From Halomonas sp. (GTDB lineage Bacteria; Pseudomonadota; Gammaproteobacteria; Pseudomonadales; Oleiphilaceae), in assembly GCA_007135745.1 (NCBI GenBank), contig SLIH01000054.1:1-6285 (forward strand): a DNA stretch of 6,285 nucleotides, in the 5' to 3' direction. Each line of letters begins with the position of its first letter. Positions within the stretch are counted from its first letter, which is position 1. Below are positions 1 to 6,285 of the stretch, piece after piece. Under the pieces are notes generated by a model. That model was given only the letters and a program-made list of their open reading frames with translations. It was not told where the DNA came from and ran no database searches. The position numbers and the translations under genes are program-made.

Positions 1-14
1 GAGTGGGGTGAGGC

Positions 15-200
15 ATGTGGCAGGAACTGATCATCGCCTTCGGGCTGATGCTTGTTCTGGAAGGTATTCTGCCGTTTCTCTATCCGCGGCGATGGCAGCG
101 GATGGTGGAAACCATCGCACAGATGGACCCGTCAGCTATGCGTTTGGCCGGACTGGCCAGCATGATTATCGGGCTGATCATCATATACATCGCACGCTAG
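15..200 (+). CDS. yjeT: DUF2065 family small inner-membrane protein (YjeT-like)
   Basis: This 61-residue protein has two predicted membrane helices, at about residues 4-23 and 42-60. They are joined by a short polar, basic loop that includes YPRRWQRM (residues 23-30). Size, helix layout and the MWQEL start fit the DUF2065 family, whose E. coli member YjeT lies between hflC and purA. No biochemical function is established for the family. Here it lies 61 bases before hisZ and reads the same way, so it is probably co-transcribed with an hflKC operon upstream of the window; a TGA at 9-11 could be the end of that operon's previous gene, but too little is visible to say. The ATG is preceded by GGGG (positions 5-8) at a workable ribosome-binding distance. 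Family assignment is confident; any role, for instance with the HflKC membrane complex, is only inferred from gene order. Confidence 0.86.
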   Translation: MWQELIIAFGLMLVLEGILPFLYPRRWQRMVETIAQMDPSAMRLAGLASMIIGLIIIYIAR

Positions 201-261
201 GGCGGCAGGCGGCCAGACCCCCTTCGTCCTTCGAATCAAGATACTACGGACCTCCGGACTC

Positions 262-1446
262 ATGACCTATTCCGACCGTTGGCTGCTTCCGGATGGTGTG
301 GAGGATGTTCTCCCACCGCAGGCCGCCGATATTGAGCTTATGCGCCGCGCCTTGCTGGATCTGTATCAGCGCTGGGGCTATGAGTTGATCATCCCCCCCA
401 TGATTGAATACCTGCAATCGTTGCTGACAGGCACGGGGAATGATCTGGACCTGCAGACGTTCAAGCTCACGGACCAGCTTACCGGGCGGCTCATGGGCGT
501 GCGCGCGGACATGACCCCCCAGGCAGCACGTATTGACGCACACAGCCTGCGCCGCTCGGGTGTGACCCGGTTATGCTACGCGGGGCATGTGCTGCACGCG
601 CGTCCAGCCAGCATGCTCGCAAGCCGTGCGCCGCTCCAGGTGGGCTGTGAGCTCTTCGGAAATGACAGCAATGCGGCGGATCTCGAGATCATCGAGCTGA
701 TGCTTGAGACCCTGCACTCGGCTTCGCGTCCGGCGGTGCATCTGGATCTTTCCCACGCGGGTATCTATCAATGCCTGGTCGAGTCGGCAGGTCTTGATGA
801 GGTTGAGCAGGCGCAGGTCTTTGATGCCATGCGTCGAAAGTCCATCCCGGAGCTGGATGAGCTGCTTGGCGATGCCCAGGAGGGAACCTCCCGGGCCATG
901 CTGCGGGAGCTTGCGCTGCTCAGCGGTGGCGAGGACATTCTGGCGCGGGCCAGTGAGTGTTTCTCCGGCGCGCCTGCTCAGGTCCATCGAGCGCTCAAGG
1001 ATCTGGAAATGGCTGTCGGGATGGTCAGAAAGAATTATCCGGACGTTGCGGTCGGTTTCGATTTCTCTGAGCTGCGGGGATACAACTACCACACCGGACT
1101 GGTCTTTGCGGCATACTGTCGCGGCAGCGGCGAGGTGCTGGCCCAGGGGGGGCGTTACGATTCCGTCGGTGCTTCCTTTGGGCGCCCCCGACCGGCCACT
1201 GGATTCACGGCCGATCTGCGGGCTCTGTCGGCGTTGCTCAACGGTGGTGATCCGGTCAGTCGCAGCGTTATCTGGGCGCCAGCCGACGAAGATGAAACGC
1301 TTCACGAAAAAATCCGTGAATTGCGTCAGAGTGAAACAGTTATACAGGCTTTGCCCGGCGAGCCAGGATCACCGGCCGAGCACGGTTGTGACCGGCAACT
1401 CGTTCCCGAGGGCGGAGACTGGAAAGTAGTGCCTGTCAGAGGCTGA
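262..1446 (+). CDS. hisZ: ATP phosphoribosyltransferase regulatory subunit HisZ
   Basis: HisZ is a catalytically inactive paralogue of histidyl-tRNA synthetase. It assembles with short-form HisG into the cytoplasmic ATP phosphoribosyltransferase, which condenses ATP and PRPP in the first step of histidine synthesis, and it confers histidine feedback control. The 394-residue protein has the usual family length. Visible hallmarks are the RWLLPDGVEDVLPP start (6-19), LLTGTGNDLDLQTFKL (54-69), the class II synthetase motif 2-like VRADMTPQAARI (80-91), ELRGYNYHTGLVF (270-282) and QGGRYDSVG (295-303). The C-terminal part lacks the full anticodon-binding domain of a true HisRS, which argues against hisS. 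The ribosome-binding site before the ATG is weak, but the first residues match the family, so the start is secure. The gene lies 39 bases before purA. Its presence implies a short HisG elsewhere in the genome. It contains two 7-base homopolymers (C at 393-399, G at 1146-1152), with the frame intact. Confidence 0.96.
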   Translation: MTYSDRWLLPDGVEDVLPPQAADIELMRRALLDLYQRWGYELIIPPMIEYLQSLLTGTGNDLDLQTFKLTDQLTGRLMGVRADMTPQAARIDAHSLRRSGVTRLCYAGHVLHARPASMLASRAPLQVGCELFGNDSNAADLEIIELMLETLHSASRPAVHLDLSHAGIYQCLVESAGLDEVEQAQVFDAMRRKSIPELDELLGDAQEGTSRAMLRELALLSGGEDILARASECFSGAPAQVHRALKDLEMAVGMVRKNYPDVAVGFDFSELRGYNYHTGLVFAAYCRGSGEVLAQGGRYDSVGASFGRPRPATGFTADLRALSALLNGGDPVSRSVIWAPADEDETLHEKIRELRQSETVIQALPGEPGSPAEHGCDRQLVPEGGDWKVVPVRG

Positions 1447-1464
1447 CCTGATCTTCAATATTAA

Positions 1465-2781
<1,317 letters not shown>

Positions 2782-2783
2782 GA

Positions 2784-2811
2784 AGTTACAAGTTGCGAGT
2801 TGCGAGTTGAA
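2784..2811 (+). repeat. Left heptamer array, four tandem units
   Basis: Four 7-base units follow each other without gaps: AGTTACA, then AGTTGCG twice, then AGTTGAA, followed by AGG. The array begins two bases after the purA TGA. The two identical middle units mark a recent duplication or a slippage-prone site. Seven is not a multiple of three and the array lies outside any reading frame, so copy number can change without affecting purA. Confidence 0.85.
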
Positions 2812-2826
2812 AGGATAGCGCTCGGA

Positions 2827-2893
2827 AGGAGTCTGGGGGCAGGTGATTGCCAGACCTCGAGTCCAACACCTTCAGCTTAGCAAGCAGACTCCT
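2827..2893. repeat. Inner inverted repeat of the purA-cmoB element
   Basis: AGGAGTCTG at 2827-2835 is the exact reverse complement of CAGACTCCT at 2885-2893, nested inside the outer arms. A competing shorter stem is possible between GTCTGG (2831-2836) and CCAGAC (2850-2855), using part of the same left arm, so the two folds exclude each other. A small GCTT/AAGC hairpin (2875-2878 with 2882-2885) lies in the loop. Transcripts from either gene could form the long stem; no U-tract follows it. Confidence 0.65.
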
Positions 2894-2912
2894 GGCTTAT
2901 CGTGCAGCTCAC

Positions 2913-2946
2913 CCTTGCAACTTGTAACTCCTCTTTGCTCCTTGCT
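2913..2946 (-). repeat. Right heptamer array, opposite orientation
   Basis: Read on the minus strand from the last two bases of the cmoB TAG stop, the units are AGCAAGG (2946-2940), AGCAAAG (2939-2933), a partial AGG (2932-2930), AGTTACA (2929-2923), AGTTGCA (2922-2916) and AGG. This is the same AG-plus-five-bases register as the left array, but with two AGTT-type units instead of four and two AGCAA-type units not found on the left. The arms therefore share sequence and design but differ in copy number. Confidence 0.78.
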
Positions 2947-3943
2947 AACCGGGCTTTCTCGCCACCAGTGTGGCCCGGATAGGCGCAGGATAGCCTTCTA
3001 TAGTCCGGCTGGCGTCATTCGGATCAAGAAAGTCGGGCAGTGACTGGAATCGCATCCAGTCCGTGGAGCGCTGCTCTTCGATCGTCGTGGGTGTGACATC
3101 CACCGCCCGGATACCCTCGAAGCCAGCGCGCTGAAGCCAACGCTCCAGGGTGGCAGCGCTGGGGATGAACCAGACATTGCGCATGCGCCCGTAGCGGTCT
3201 TCCGGCATCAAAGTGTCGCCTTCACTCCCCTCAATCACCAGCGTTTCCAGAACCAGCTCGCCCCCCGGTCTCAGTGTGGATTTGAGCTCCAGAAGGTGGT
3301 CAATGGGGGAGCGACGGTGATACAGGATGCCTAGCGAGAAGACAGTATCGAACAGCTCCAGATTGTTCGGGAGCATTTCCATGCGCAGGGGAAGCATGTC
3401 CACCGGCGGCGGTTCCGGTAAATAATCCCGGACCGCAAAGAACTGCATCAGAAAGAGCATGCCGGGATCGATGCCCACCACTCGTCGGGCCCCGGCGCCA
3501 AGCATTCGCCAGCAATGGTAGCCTGAGCCGCACCCCACATCGAGAACGGTTCGCCCTTCAAGCGATGACAGGTGGGGCGCGATTCGCTCCCATTTCCAGT
3601 CCGAGCGCCATTCCGTGTCCACCTGAACCCCGAAAAAGTCGAAGGGGCCCTTGCGCCAGGGCATCAGCCCCCGCAGACCGGCTTCCACCTCTGCCTGTTC
3701 CGGTTTTCCTGCCCCGGGGCTGGAAAACCGTACGGTCGGGGCTGAAAAGTCGGCACTGACATCGGGCAGGGCAGGCAGACGCTCGAGTGCCTCGAGCCAG
3801 CGTGGCAGGTCGCCGTGCGGGTTGGCTTCGAAGCAGTCATAGAGTCGTTGTATGATTCGCTCGCGCCATTGCGGACGATTCTCTGCGTCCAGCCACTCGA
3901 GAAACGGGGTATAGCGGGCGCGCCAGTTCAGGGTCCGGGTCAT
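2945..3943 (-). CDS. cmoB: tRNA U34 carboxymethyltransferase CmoB
   Basis: CmoB transfers the carboxymethyl group of carboxy-SAM to 5-hydroxyuridine at tRNA position 34, giving 5-carboxymethoxyuridine (cmo5U), which widens wobble decoding. The 332 residues compare with 323 in E. coli, and similarity is strong from residue 90 on. An N-terminal helical region (about 1-90) precedes a Rossmann methyltransferase fold. Visible features are LMPWRKGPF (93-101, with Lys98 matching the E. coli carboxy-SAM-binding Lys91), [12 protein letters not shown] (109-120), DVGCGSGYH (135-143), GIDP (157-160), LYHRRSP (207-213) and EGYPAPIR (316-323, Arg323 matching E. coli Arg315). All key ligand residues I can align are present. 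A good AGGAA ribosome-binding site lies four bases before the ATG. It follows cmoA by 17 bases, an arrangement that supplies product directly to the next enzyme. The TAG stop runs into the heptamer array. Confidence 0.98.
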   Translation of the reverse strand: MTRTLNWRARYTPFLEWLDAENRPQWRERIIQRLYDCFEANPHGDLPRWLEALERLPALPDVSADFSAPTVRFSSPGAGKPEQAEVEAGLRGLMPWRKGPFDFFGVQVDTEWRSDWKWERIAPHLSSLEGRTVLDVGCGSGYHCWRMLGAGARRVVGIDPGMLFLMQFFAVRDYLPEPPPVDMLPLRMEMLPNNLELFDTVFSLGILYHRRSPIDHLLELKSTLRPGGELVLETLVIEGSEGDTLMPEDRYGRMRNVWFIPSAATLERWLQRAGFEGIRAVDVTPTTIEEQRSTDWMRFQSLPDFLDPNDASRTIEGYPAPIRATLVARKPG

Positions 3944-3960
3944 GGTGTTCCTGTTGTGGT

Positions 3961-4743
3961 TCAGCGGGTTGGGTCGGTTTCGGGTGCCAGGGCAAGCAGT
4001 GAGACAAAATTAAAGCACTGGTACCAGAGGGTGATGCTGCTGAAGCCTGCTTCGCCCAGGCGCTTGCGATGTTGATCAAGGGTCTCCGGTATCAGCACCT
4101 GTTCCAGTGCACTGCGCTTGCGACTGATTTCAAGATCGGAATAGCCATGGGCACGTTTGAAGTCATGGTGCAGTTCCAGTTGCCGGGCCTGTTCCTGCTC
4201 GTCGGCGAAGGCGATTTTTTCGGAAAGAATCAGGGCGCCTCCTGGTGTCAGCGCCTGTCGCAATCGTTCAAGCAATGGCTGGCGTTGCTGCACGGGGATG
4301 AACTGCAGGGTGAAGTTCAGCGCTACCACGCTGGCGTTATCAAGCGTCATGCTCTGGATATCGGCGCACTGCAGTTCCACCGGAAGTGGTCCGTCGTCGA
4401 GGGCGACGTAGTGGCTGCAGCGCTCAATCATGGCTTCGGAGTTATCCACGGCGACAATGCGACAATCCGGGTGCGGAATGCTGTGGCGCATCGACAGCGT
4501 TGCGGCCCCAAGGGAGCAGCCAAGGTCGTAGCAGATGGTTGCCGGGCGTGCATAGCGGGCTGCAATAACACCGATCATCGGAATGATGGTGGTGTAGCCG
4601 GGTACGGAGCGTCGGATCATATCCGGAAAGACCCGCGCCACGGCGTCATCGAAACGAAAATCACCCCCGGCGGATGTCTCGGCGGCATAGACCCGGTCGC
4701 GGTCGCTCTCGAAAATTCGGTTCGGATTCTGTTCTGTGTCCAT
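3961..4743 (-). CDS. cmoA: Carboxy-S-adenosyl-L-methionine synthase CmoA
   Basis: CmoA converts SAM and prephenate into carboxy-SAM and phenylpyruvate, making the cofactor that CmoB uses for tRNA wobble-uridine modification. The 260-residue protein is similar to the 247-residue E. coli enzyme along its length. It shows [13 protein letters not shown] (38-50), the SAM-binding [13 protein letters not shown] (72-84), the acidic end of strand 2 [12 protein letters not shown] (98-109), LNFTLQF (142-148), LSEK (173-176) and [20 protein letters not shown] (192-211). Arg210 matches E. coli Arg199, which contacts the carboxylate of carboxy-SAM. The N-terminus is about eleven residues longer than in E. 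coli. The ribosome-binding site before the ATG is poor, so translation may depend on the gene 14 bases upstream. The next in-frame ATG is residue 42, inside the conserved core, so this start is preferred. Confidence 0.98.
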   Translation of the reverse strand: MDTEQNPNRIFESDRDRVYAAETSAGGDFRFDDAVARVFPDMIRRSVPGYTTIIPMIGVIAARYARPATICYDLGCSLGAATLSMRHSIPHPDCRIVAVDNSEAMIERCSHYVALDDGPLPVELQCADIQSMTLDNASVVALNFTLQFIPVQQRQPLLERLRQALTPGGALILSEKIAFADEQEQARQLELHHDFKRAHGYSDLEISRKRSALEQVLIPETLDQHRKRLGEAGFSSITLWYQCFNFVSLLALAPETDPTR

Positions 4744-4757
4744 GGAAGTTCTTGTCG

Positions 4758-5114
4758 TCAGTCAACGGGTGGGGTTACCACAGGGGGCGGTTCTGTCATG
4801 GGGGCGGCACATCGTACCCCGCGGTTGCGGTAGTCAACCAGAAGCCCTCGCATAAACGGGTCGGCCGCTGAAGCGATCACCAGAAACCCATCCTCGCAAC
4901 GTGCGTGCAGTTCGCTGGGTTGAATGGACATCCGGTGCTGCTGCCCCGGCTCCAGATAGATGGCCGTGAACTCGCCAACGGGGGGTGATTCCCAGTCGTC
5001 GCCGAAATCAAGAAAACCAAGAAAATGCAGCAGAAATAGGACGGCCGCAACAACCGCGCATACAATTAATATGACCGTGGAACGCTCCACGCGATCATCG
5101 GTTTCATCGCTCAT
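4758..5114 (-). CDS. Conserved-looking hypothetical single-pass membrane protein
   Basis: I do not recognise this 118-residue protein. It has a charged N-terminus (MSDETDDRVER), one strong membrane helix at about residues 12-34, and a C-terminal part of about 80 residues that should lie in the periplasm by the positive-inside rule. That part contains two cysteines (Cys73, Cys102) that could form a disulfide, a segment DPFMRGLLVDYRNRGVRC (85-102), and a proline-rich tail (EPPPVVTPPVD). No lipobox or cleavable signal peptide is visible; the helix looks like an uncleaved anchor. AGGAA at 5125-5129 lies ten bases before the ATG, an acceptable ribosome-binding site. The gene lies 37 bases after srkA and 14 before cmoA on the same strand, so it is very likely co-transcribed and translated. 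Expression as a real gene is well supported by spacing and domain layout; function is unknown. Confidence 0.8.
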   Translation of the reverse strand: MSDETDDRVERSTVILIVCAVVAAVLFLLHFLGFLDFGDDWESPPVGEFTAIYLEPGQQHRMSIQPSELHARCEDGFLVIASAADPFMRGLLVDYRNRGVRCAAPMTEPPPVVTPPVD

Positions 5115-5151
5115 TTATTTCATGTTCCTGATTTCAGATCCGAACTCGTTA

Positions 5152-6162
5152 TCATCCAAACTGGCCCGGCAATGATAACGGCGGCTGCTGCAGGTTGGCC
5201 AGCTGCTCTCGCAACACCAGAATGTGATCCGACCAGAATCGCGCCTGCCCAAACCAGGGGAAGTGCTGTGGGAAGGTGGGGTCATCCCAGCGCCAGGCGA
5301 GCCAGGCAGCCTGGTTGACCAGCCGCATGGTTCGCAGAGGTTCGATCAGATAGCGCTCACGCAGGTCCAGGCTGTTGAACTGTTCATAGCCGTCCATGAT
5401 TTCACCAAACTGCCAGGCCTGTTCCTGAGCATCGCCACTGAGCAGCAGCCAGATATCCTGGACAGCCGGGCCCTGACGGGTGTCATCAAAATCGACGAAA
5501 AGGATGCGTTGCTCGCGCATAAGGATGTTGCCCAGGTGGCAGTCGCCGTGAAGGCGCAGGCTGTTGTATGTCCCGGCCGCCTCCAGATTGTGGCTGATTT
5601 CCTTCACCAGATGCTGAATCAAAGTGCTGTAGGACTCATGCAGGTCATCTGGAATGAAGCCGCTGCTCAGGAGGTAGTCGCGACAATGCTCAATGGTATT
5701 CAGGATTTCCAGGGTCGGGCGGTGCTGGAAGGGTTTTACCGACCCCACCCTGTGAATTCGCCCCAGCCACTGACCGATGCGAAAAAGGGTGTCGGGAAGG
5801 CTGACGTCCGGCGCCTGCCCACCACGTTGCGGATAAAGCGCAAAAGTGAACTCGTTCCAGTGACCCAGATACTCGTTCTCACCCAAGGGGAGGGCGCCAA
5901 CTACCGGGATTTCCGCATCCGCCAGTTCGGCGACAAACTGGTGCTCTTCAGTCAGCTGGGCCTGGCTCCAGCGCCTTGGGCGGTAAAACTTGGCAATCAA
6001 CGGGTCGCTGTCTTCCAGTCCAACCTGGTAGACCCGGTTTTCGTAACTGTTGAGAGGGAACAGGCGCCCATTGACCTGAAAGCCCGCGGATTCAACGGCG
6101 TCCAGCACCACGTCAGGTGTGAGGTGTTGGTAGGGATGTGCTGTATCGCTAACTGTCGCCAT
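5152..6162 (-). CDS. srkA: Stress response kinase SrkA (YihE/RdoA family)
   Basis: SrkA is a cytoplasmic Ser/Thr protein kinase of the APH/choline-kinase-like fold. In E. coli it is linked to Cpx and oxidative stress and limits stress-induced death through the MazEF route. The 336 residues, counted from the ATG at 6162, resemble the E. coli protein throughout. Visible are LNSYENRVYQ (37-46), the ATP-contacting IAKFYRPRRW (56-65, Lys58), EEHQF (72-76), GRIHRVG (134-140), the catalytic LHGDCHLGNIL (204-214, Asp207, Asn212), the metal-binding VDFDD (223-227), GPAVQDIW (231-238) and FPWFG (301-305). An in-frame ATG at 6177 would add five residues, but it lacks a ribosome-binding site, whereas the 6162 ATG has GAGG at good spacing. 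In E. coli srkA precedes dsbA; here it heads a run with cmoA and cmoB. The kinase residues are intact, so activity is expected. Confidence 0.95.
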   Translation of the reverse strand: MATVSDTAHPYQHLTPDVVLDAVESAGFQVNGRLFPLNSYENRVYQVGLEDSDPLIAKFYRPRRWSQAQLTEEHQFVAELADAEIPVVGALPLGENEYLGHWNEFTFALYPQRGGQAPDVSLPDTLFRIGQWLGRIHRVGSVKPFQHRPTLEILNTIEHCRDYLLSSGFIPDDLHESYSTLIQHLVKEISHNLEAAGTYNSLRLHGDCHLGNILMREQRILFVDFDDTRQGPAVQDIWLLLSGDAQEQAWQFGEIMDGYEQFNSLDLRERYLIEPLRTMRLVNQAAWLAWRWDDPTFPQHFPWFGQARFWSDHILVLREQLANLQQPPLSLPGQFG

Positions 6163-6171
6163 CACCTTCAA

Positions 6172-6175
6172 CCTC
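6172..6175 (-). promoter_or_regulatory. Ribosome-binding site deciding the srkA start
   Basis: GAGG on the minus strand lies nine bases before the ATG at 6162. It overlaps the alternative ATG at 6177-6175, which itself has no purine-rich sequence upstream. This favours initiation at 6162. Confidence 0.6.
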
Positions 6176-6191
6176 ATTCCGTGTAGCGGGC

Positions 6192-6223
6192 GAGGGTCTG
6201 CAGCAGACTGTGGCTGCTCCCTC
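6192..6223 (-). promoter_or_regulatory. Hairpin in the srkA leader covering an orphan Shine-Dalgarno
   Basis: On the minus strand GAGGG (6223-6219) can pair with CCCTC (6196-6192), and GCAGC (6217-6213) with GCTGC (6204-6200), around an eight-base loop and small internal mismatches. A smaller alternative hairpin is GTCTG/CAGAC (6208-6204 with 6200-6196). The outer arm overlaps a perfect AGGAGG (6225-6220) that has no ATG, GTG or TTG start at the right distance. No U-tract follows, so it is not an intrinsic terminator. It may be a leader structure or chance in GC-rich sequence. Confidence 0.3.
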
Positions 6224-6236
6224 CTGATGTTCCGCT

Positions 6237-6245
6237 ACTATAACA
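6237..6245 (-). promoter_or_regulatory. Candidate extended -10 promoter for the srkA-cmoAB run
   Basis: The minus strand reads TGTTATAGT, an extended -10 (TGn) followed by TATAGT, which differs from the sigma70 consensus TATAAT at one base. It lies 75 bases before the srkA ATG. No good -35 hexamer lies 16-18 bases further upstream, which an extended -10 can tolerate. Transcription would start near 6230. No other promoter-like site is evident in front of the four minus-strand genes. Confidence 0.42.
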
Positions 6246-6285
6246 CGGTGATTTCTGTTCTGGGGGGTATAAGCCTGTACTGAAC

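Noticed and set aside
201..261. Search for a promoter or terminator between the DUF2065 gene and hisZ.
   Set aside because: No -35/-10 pair or stem with a T-tract is evident, which agrees with co-transcription.
393..1152. Two seven-base homopolymers in hisZ (C at 393-399, G at 1146-1152) as possible phase-variation sites.
   Set aside because: They encode ordinary Pro-Pro and Gly-Gly pairs conserved in the family, are short for phase variation, and lie in a housekeeping gene.
571..1305. A 244-codon minus-strand frame inside hisZ, and a 219-codon one at 1480-2139 inside purA.
   Set aside because: Both are antisense to well-matched enzymes; no ribosome-binding site, motif or operon context supports them.
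2843..3043. A 66-codon + strand frame starting in the purA-cmoB interval.
   Set aside because: It runs from the repeat element into antisense cmoB, has no convincing ribosome-binding site and no recognisable sequence.
4069..4833. A 254-codon + strand open frame over cmoA and the end of the small membrane protein gene.
   Set aside because: It is the complement of strongly conserved cmoA. Its protein is low in recognisable structure and crosses two real genes.
5076..5091. A six-pair hairpin with a four-base loop near the start of the small membrane protein gene.
   Set aside because: It lies inside the coding sequence and is short; nothing suggests selection beyond the codons.
5112..5129. A two-codon ATG-AAA-TAA frame immediately before the start of the small membrane protein gene, with AGGAA one base before it.
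   Set aside because: The ribosome-binding sequence is too close for the first ATG and well spaced for the second, so the tiny frame is most likely chance.
5224..6186. A 320-codon open frame on the + strand covering nearly all of srkA.
   Set aside because: It is antisense to a clear SrkA homologue with intact motifs, its translation shows no family features, and such mirror frames are common in GC-rich genes.
6268..6273. TATAAG on the + strand as a divergent promoter for a gene beyond the right edge.
   Set aside because: No matching -35 hexamer is visible and the downstream gene is outside the window.

Overview
The window holds seven chromosomal housekeeping genes from what looks like a gammaproteobacterium of moderately high GC. 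The evidence is the pairing of cmoA and cmoB, an SrkA/YihE-type kinase, and the order DUF2065 (yjeT) - hisZ - purA. In E. coli yjeT sits between hflC and purA. Here hisZ lies between them, which points to a lineage that uses a short HisG with a HisZ regulatory subunit, as in pseudomonads, Halomonas/Marinobacter-type bacteria and the Chromatiales/Ectothiorhodospira group, rather than an enterobacterium. I cannot name the genus from sequence alone.

Layout. Positions 15-2781 (+ strand) carry a small DUF2065 membrane protein, hisZ and purA, closely spaced and probably the tail of an hflK-hflC operon that starts before the window. Positions 2782-2944 are a 163-base interval between the convergent purA and cmoB. 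It is filled almost end to end by an unusual element: AG-initiated heptamer repeats run inward from both stop codons, share a 13-base perfect inverted repeat and enclose about 100 bases with further inverted repeats. Positions 2945-6162 (- strand) carry srkA, a small unrecognised single-pass membrane protein, cmoA and cmoB, with gaps of 37, 14 and 17 bases, so probably one transcript read right to left. Positions 6163-6285 hold the srkA leader, with a candidate extended -10 promoter and a leader hairpin.

How the genes fit together. HisZ supports the first step of histidine synthesis, which consumes ATP and returns AICAR to the purine pathway. PurA starts the IMP-to-AMP branch, so the + strand pair is joined through purine metabolism. 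CmoA makes carboxy-S-adenosylmethionine and CmoB uses it to build the cmo5U34 wobble modification in tRNA. SrkA is a stress-response kinase, and its co-transcription with cmoAB is an inference from spacing.

I see no defence system, mobile-element gene, CRISPR array or RNA gene. The protein-coding content is ordinary. The feature most worth following up is the heptamer/inverted-repeat element between purA and cmoB.
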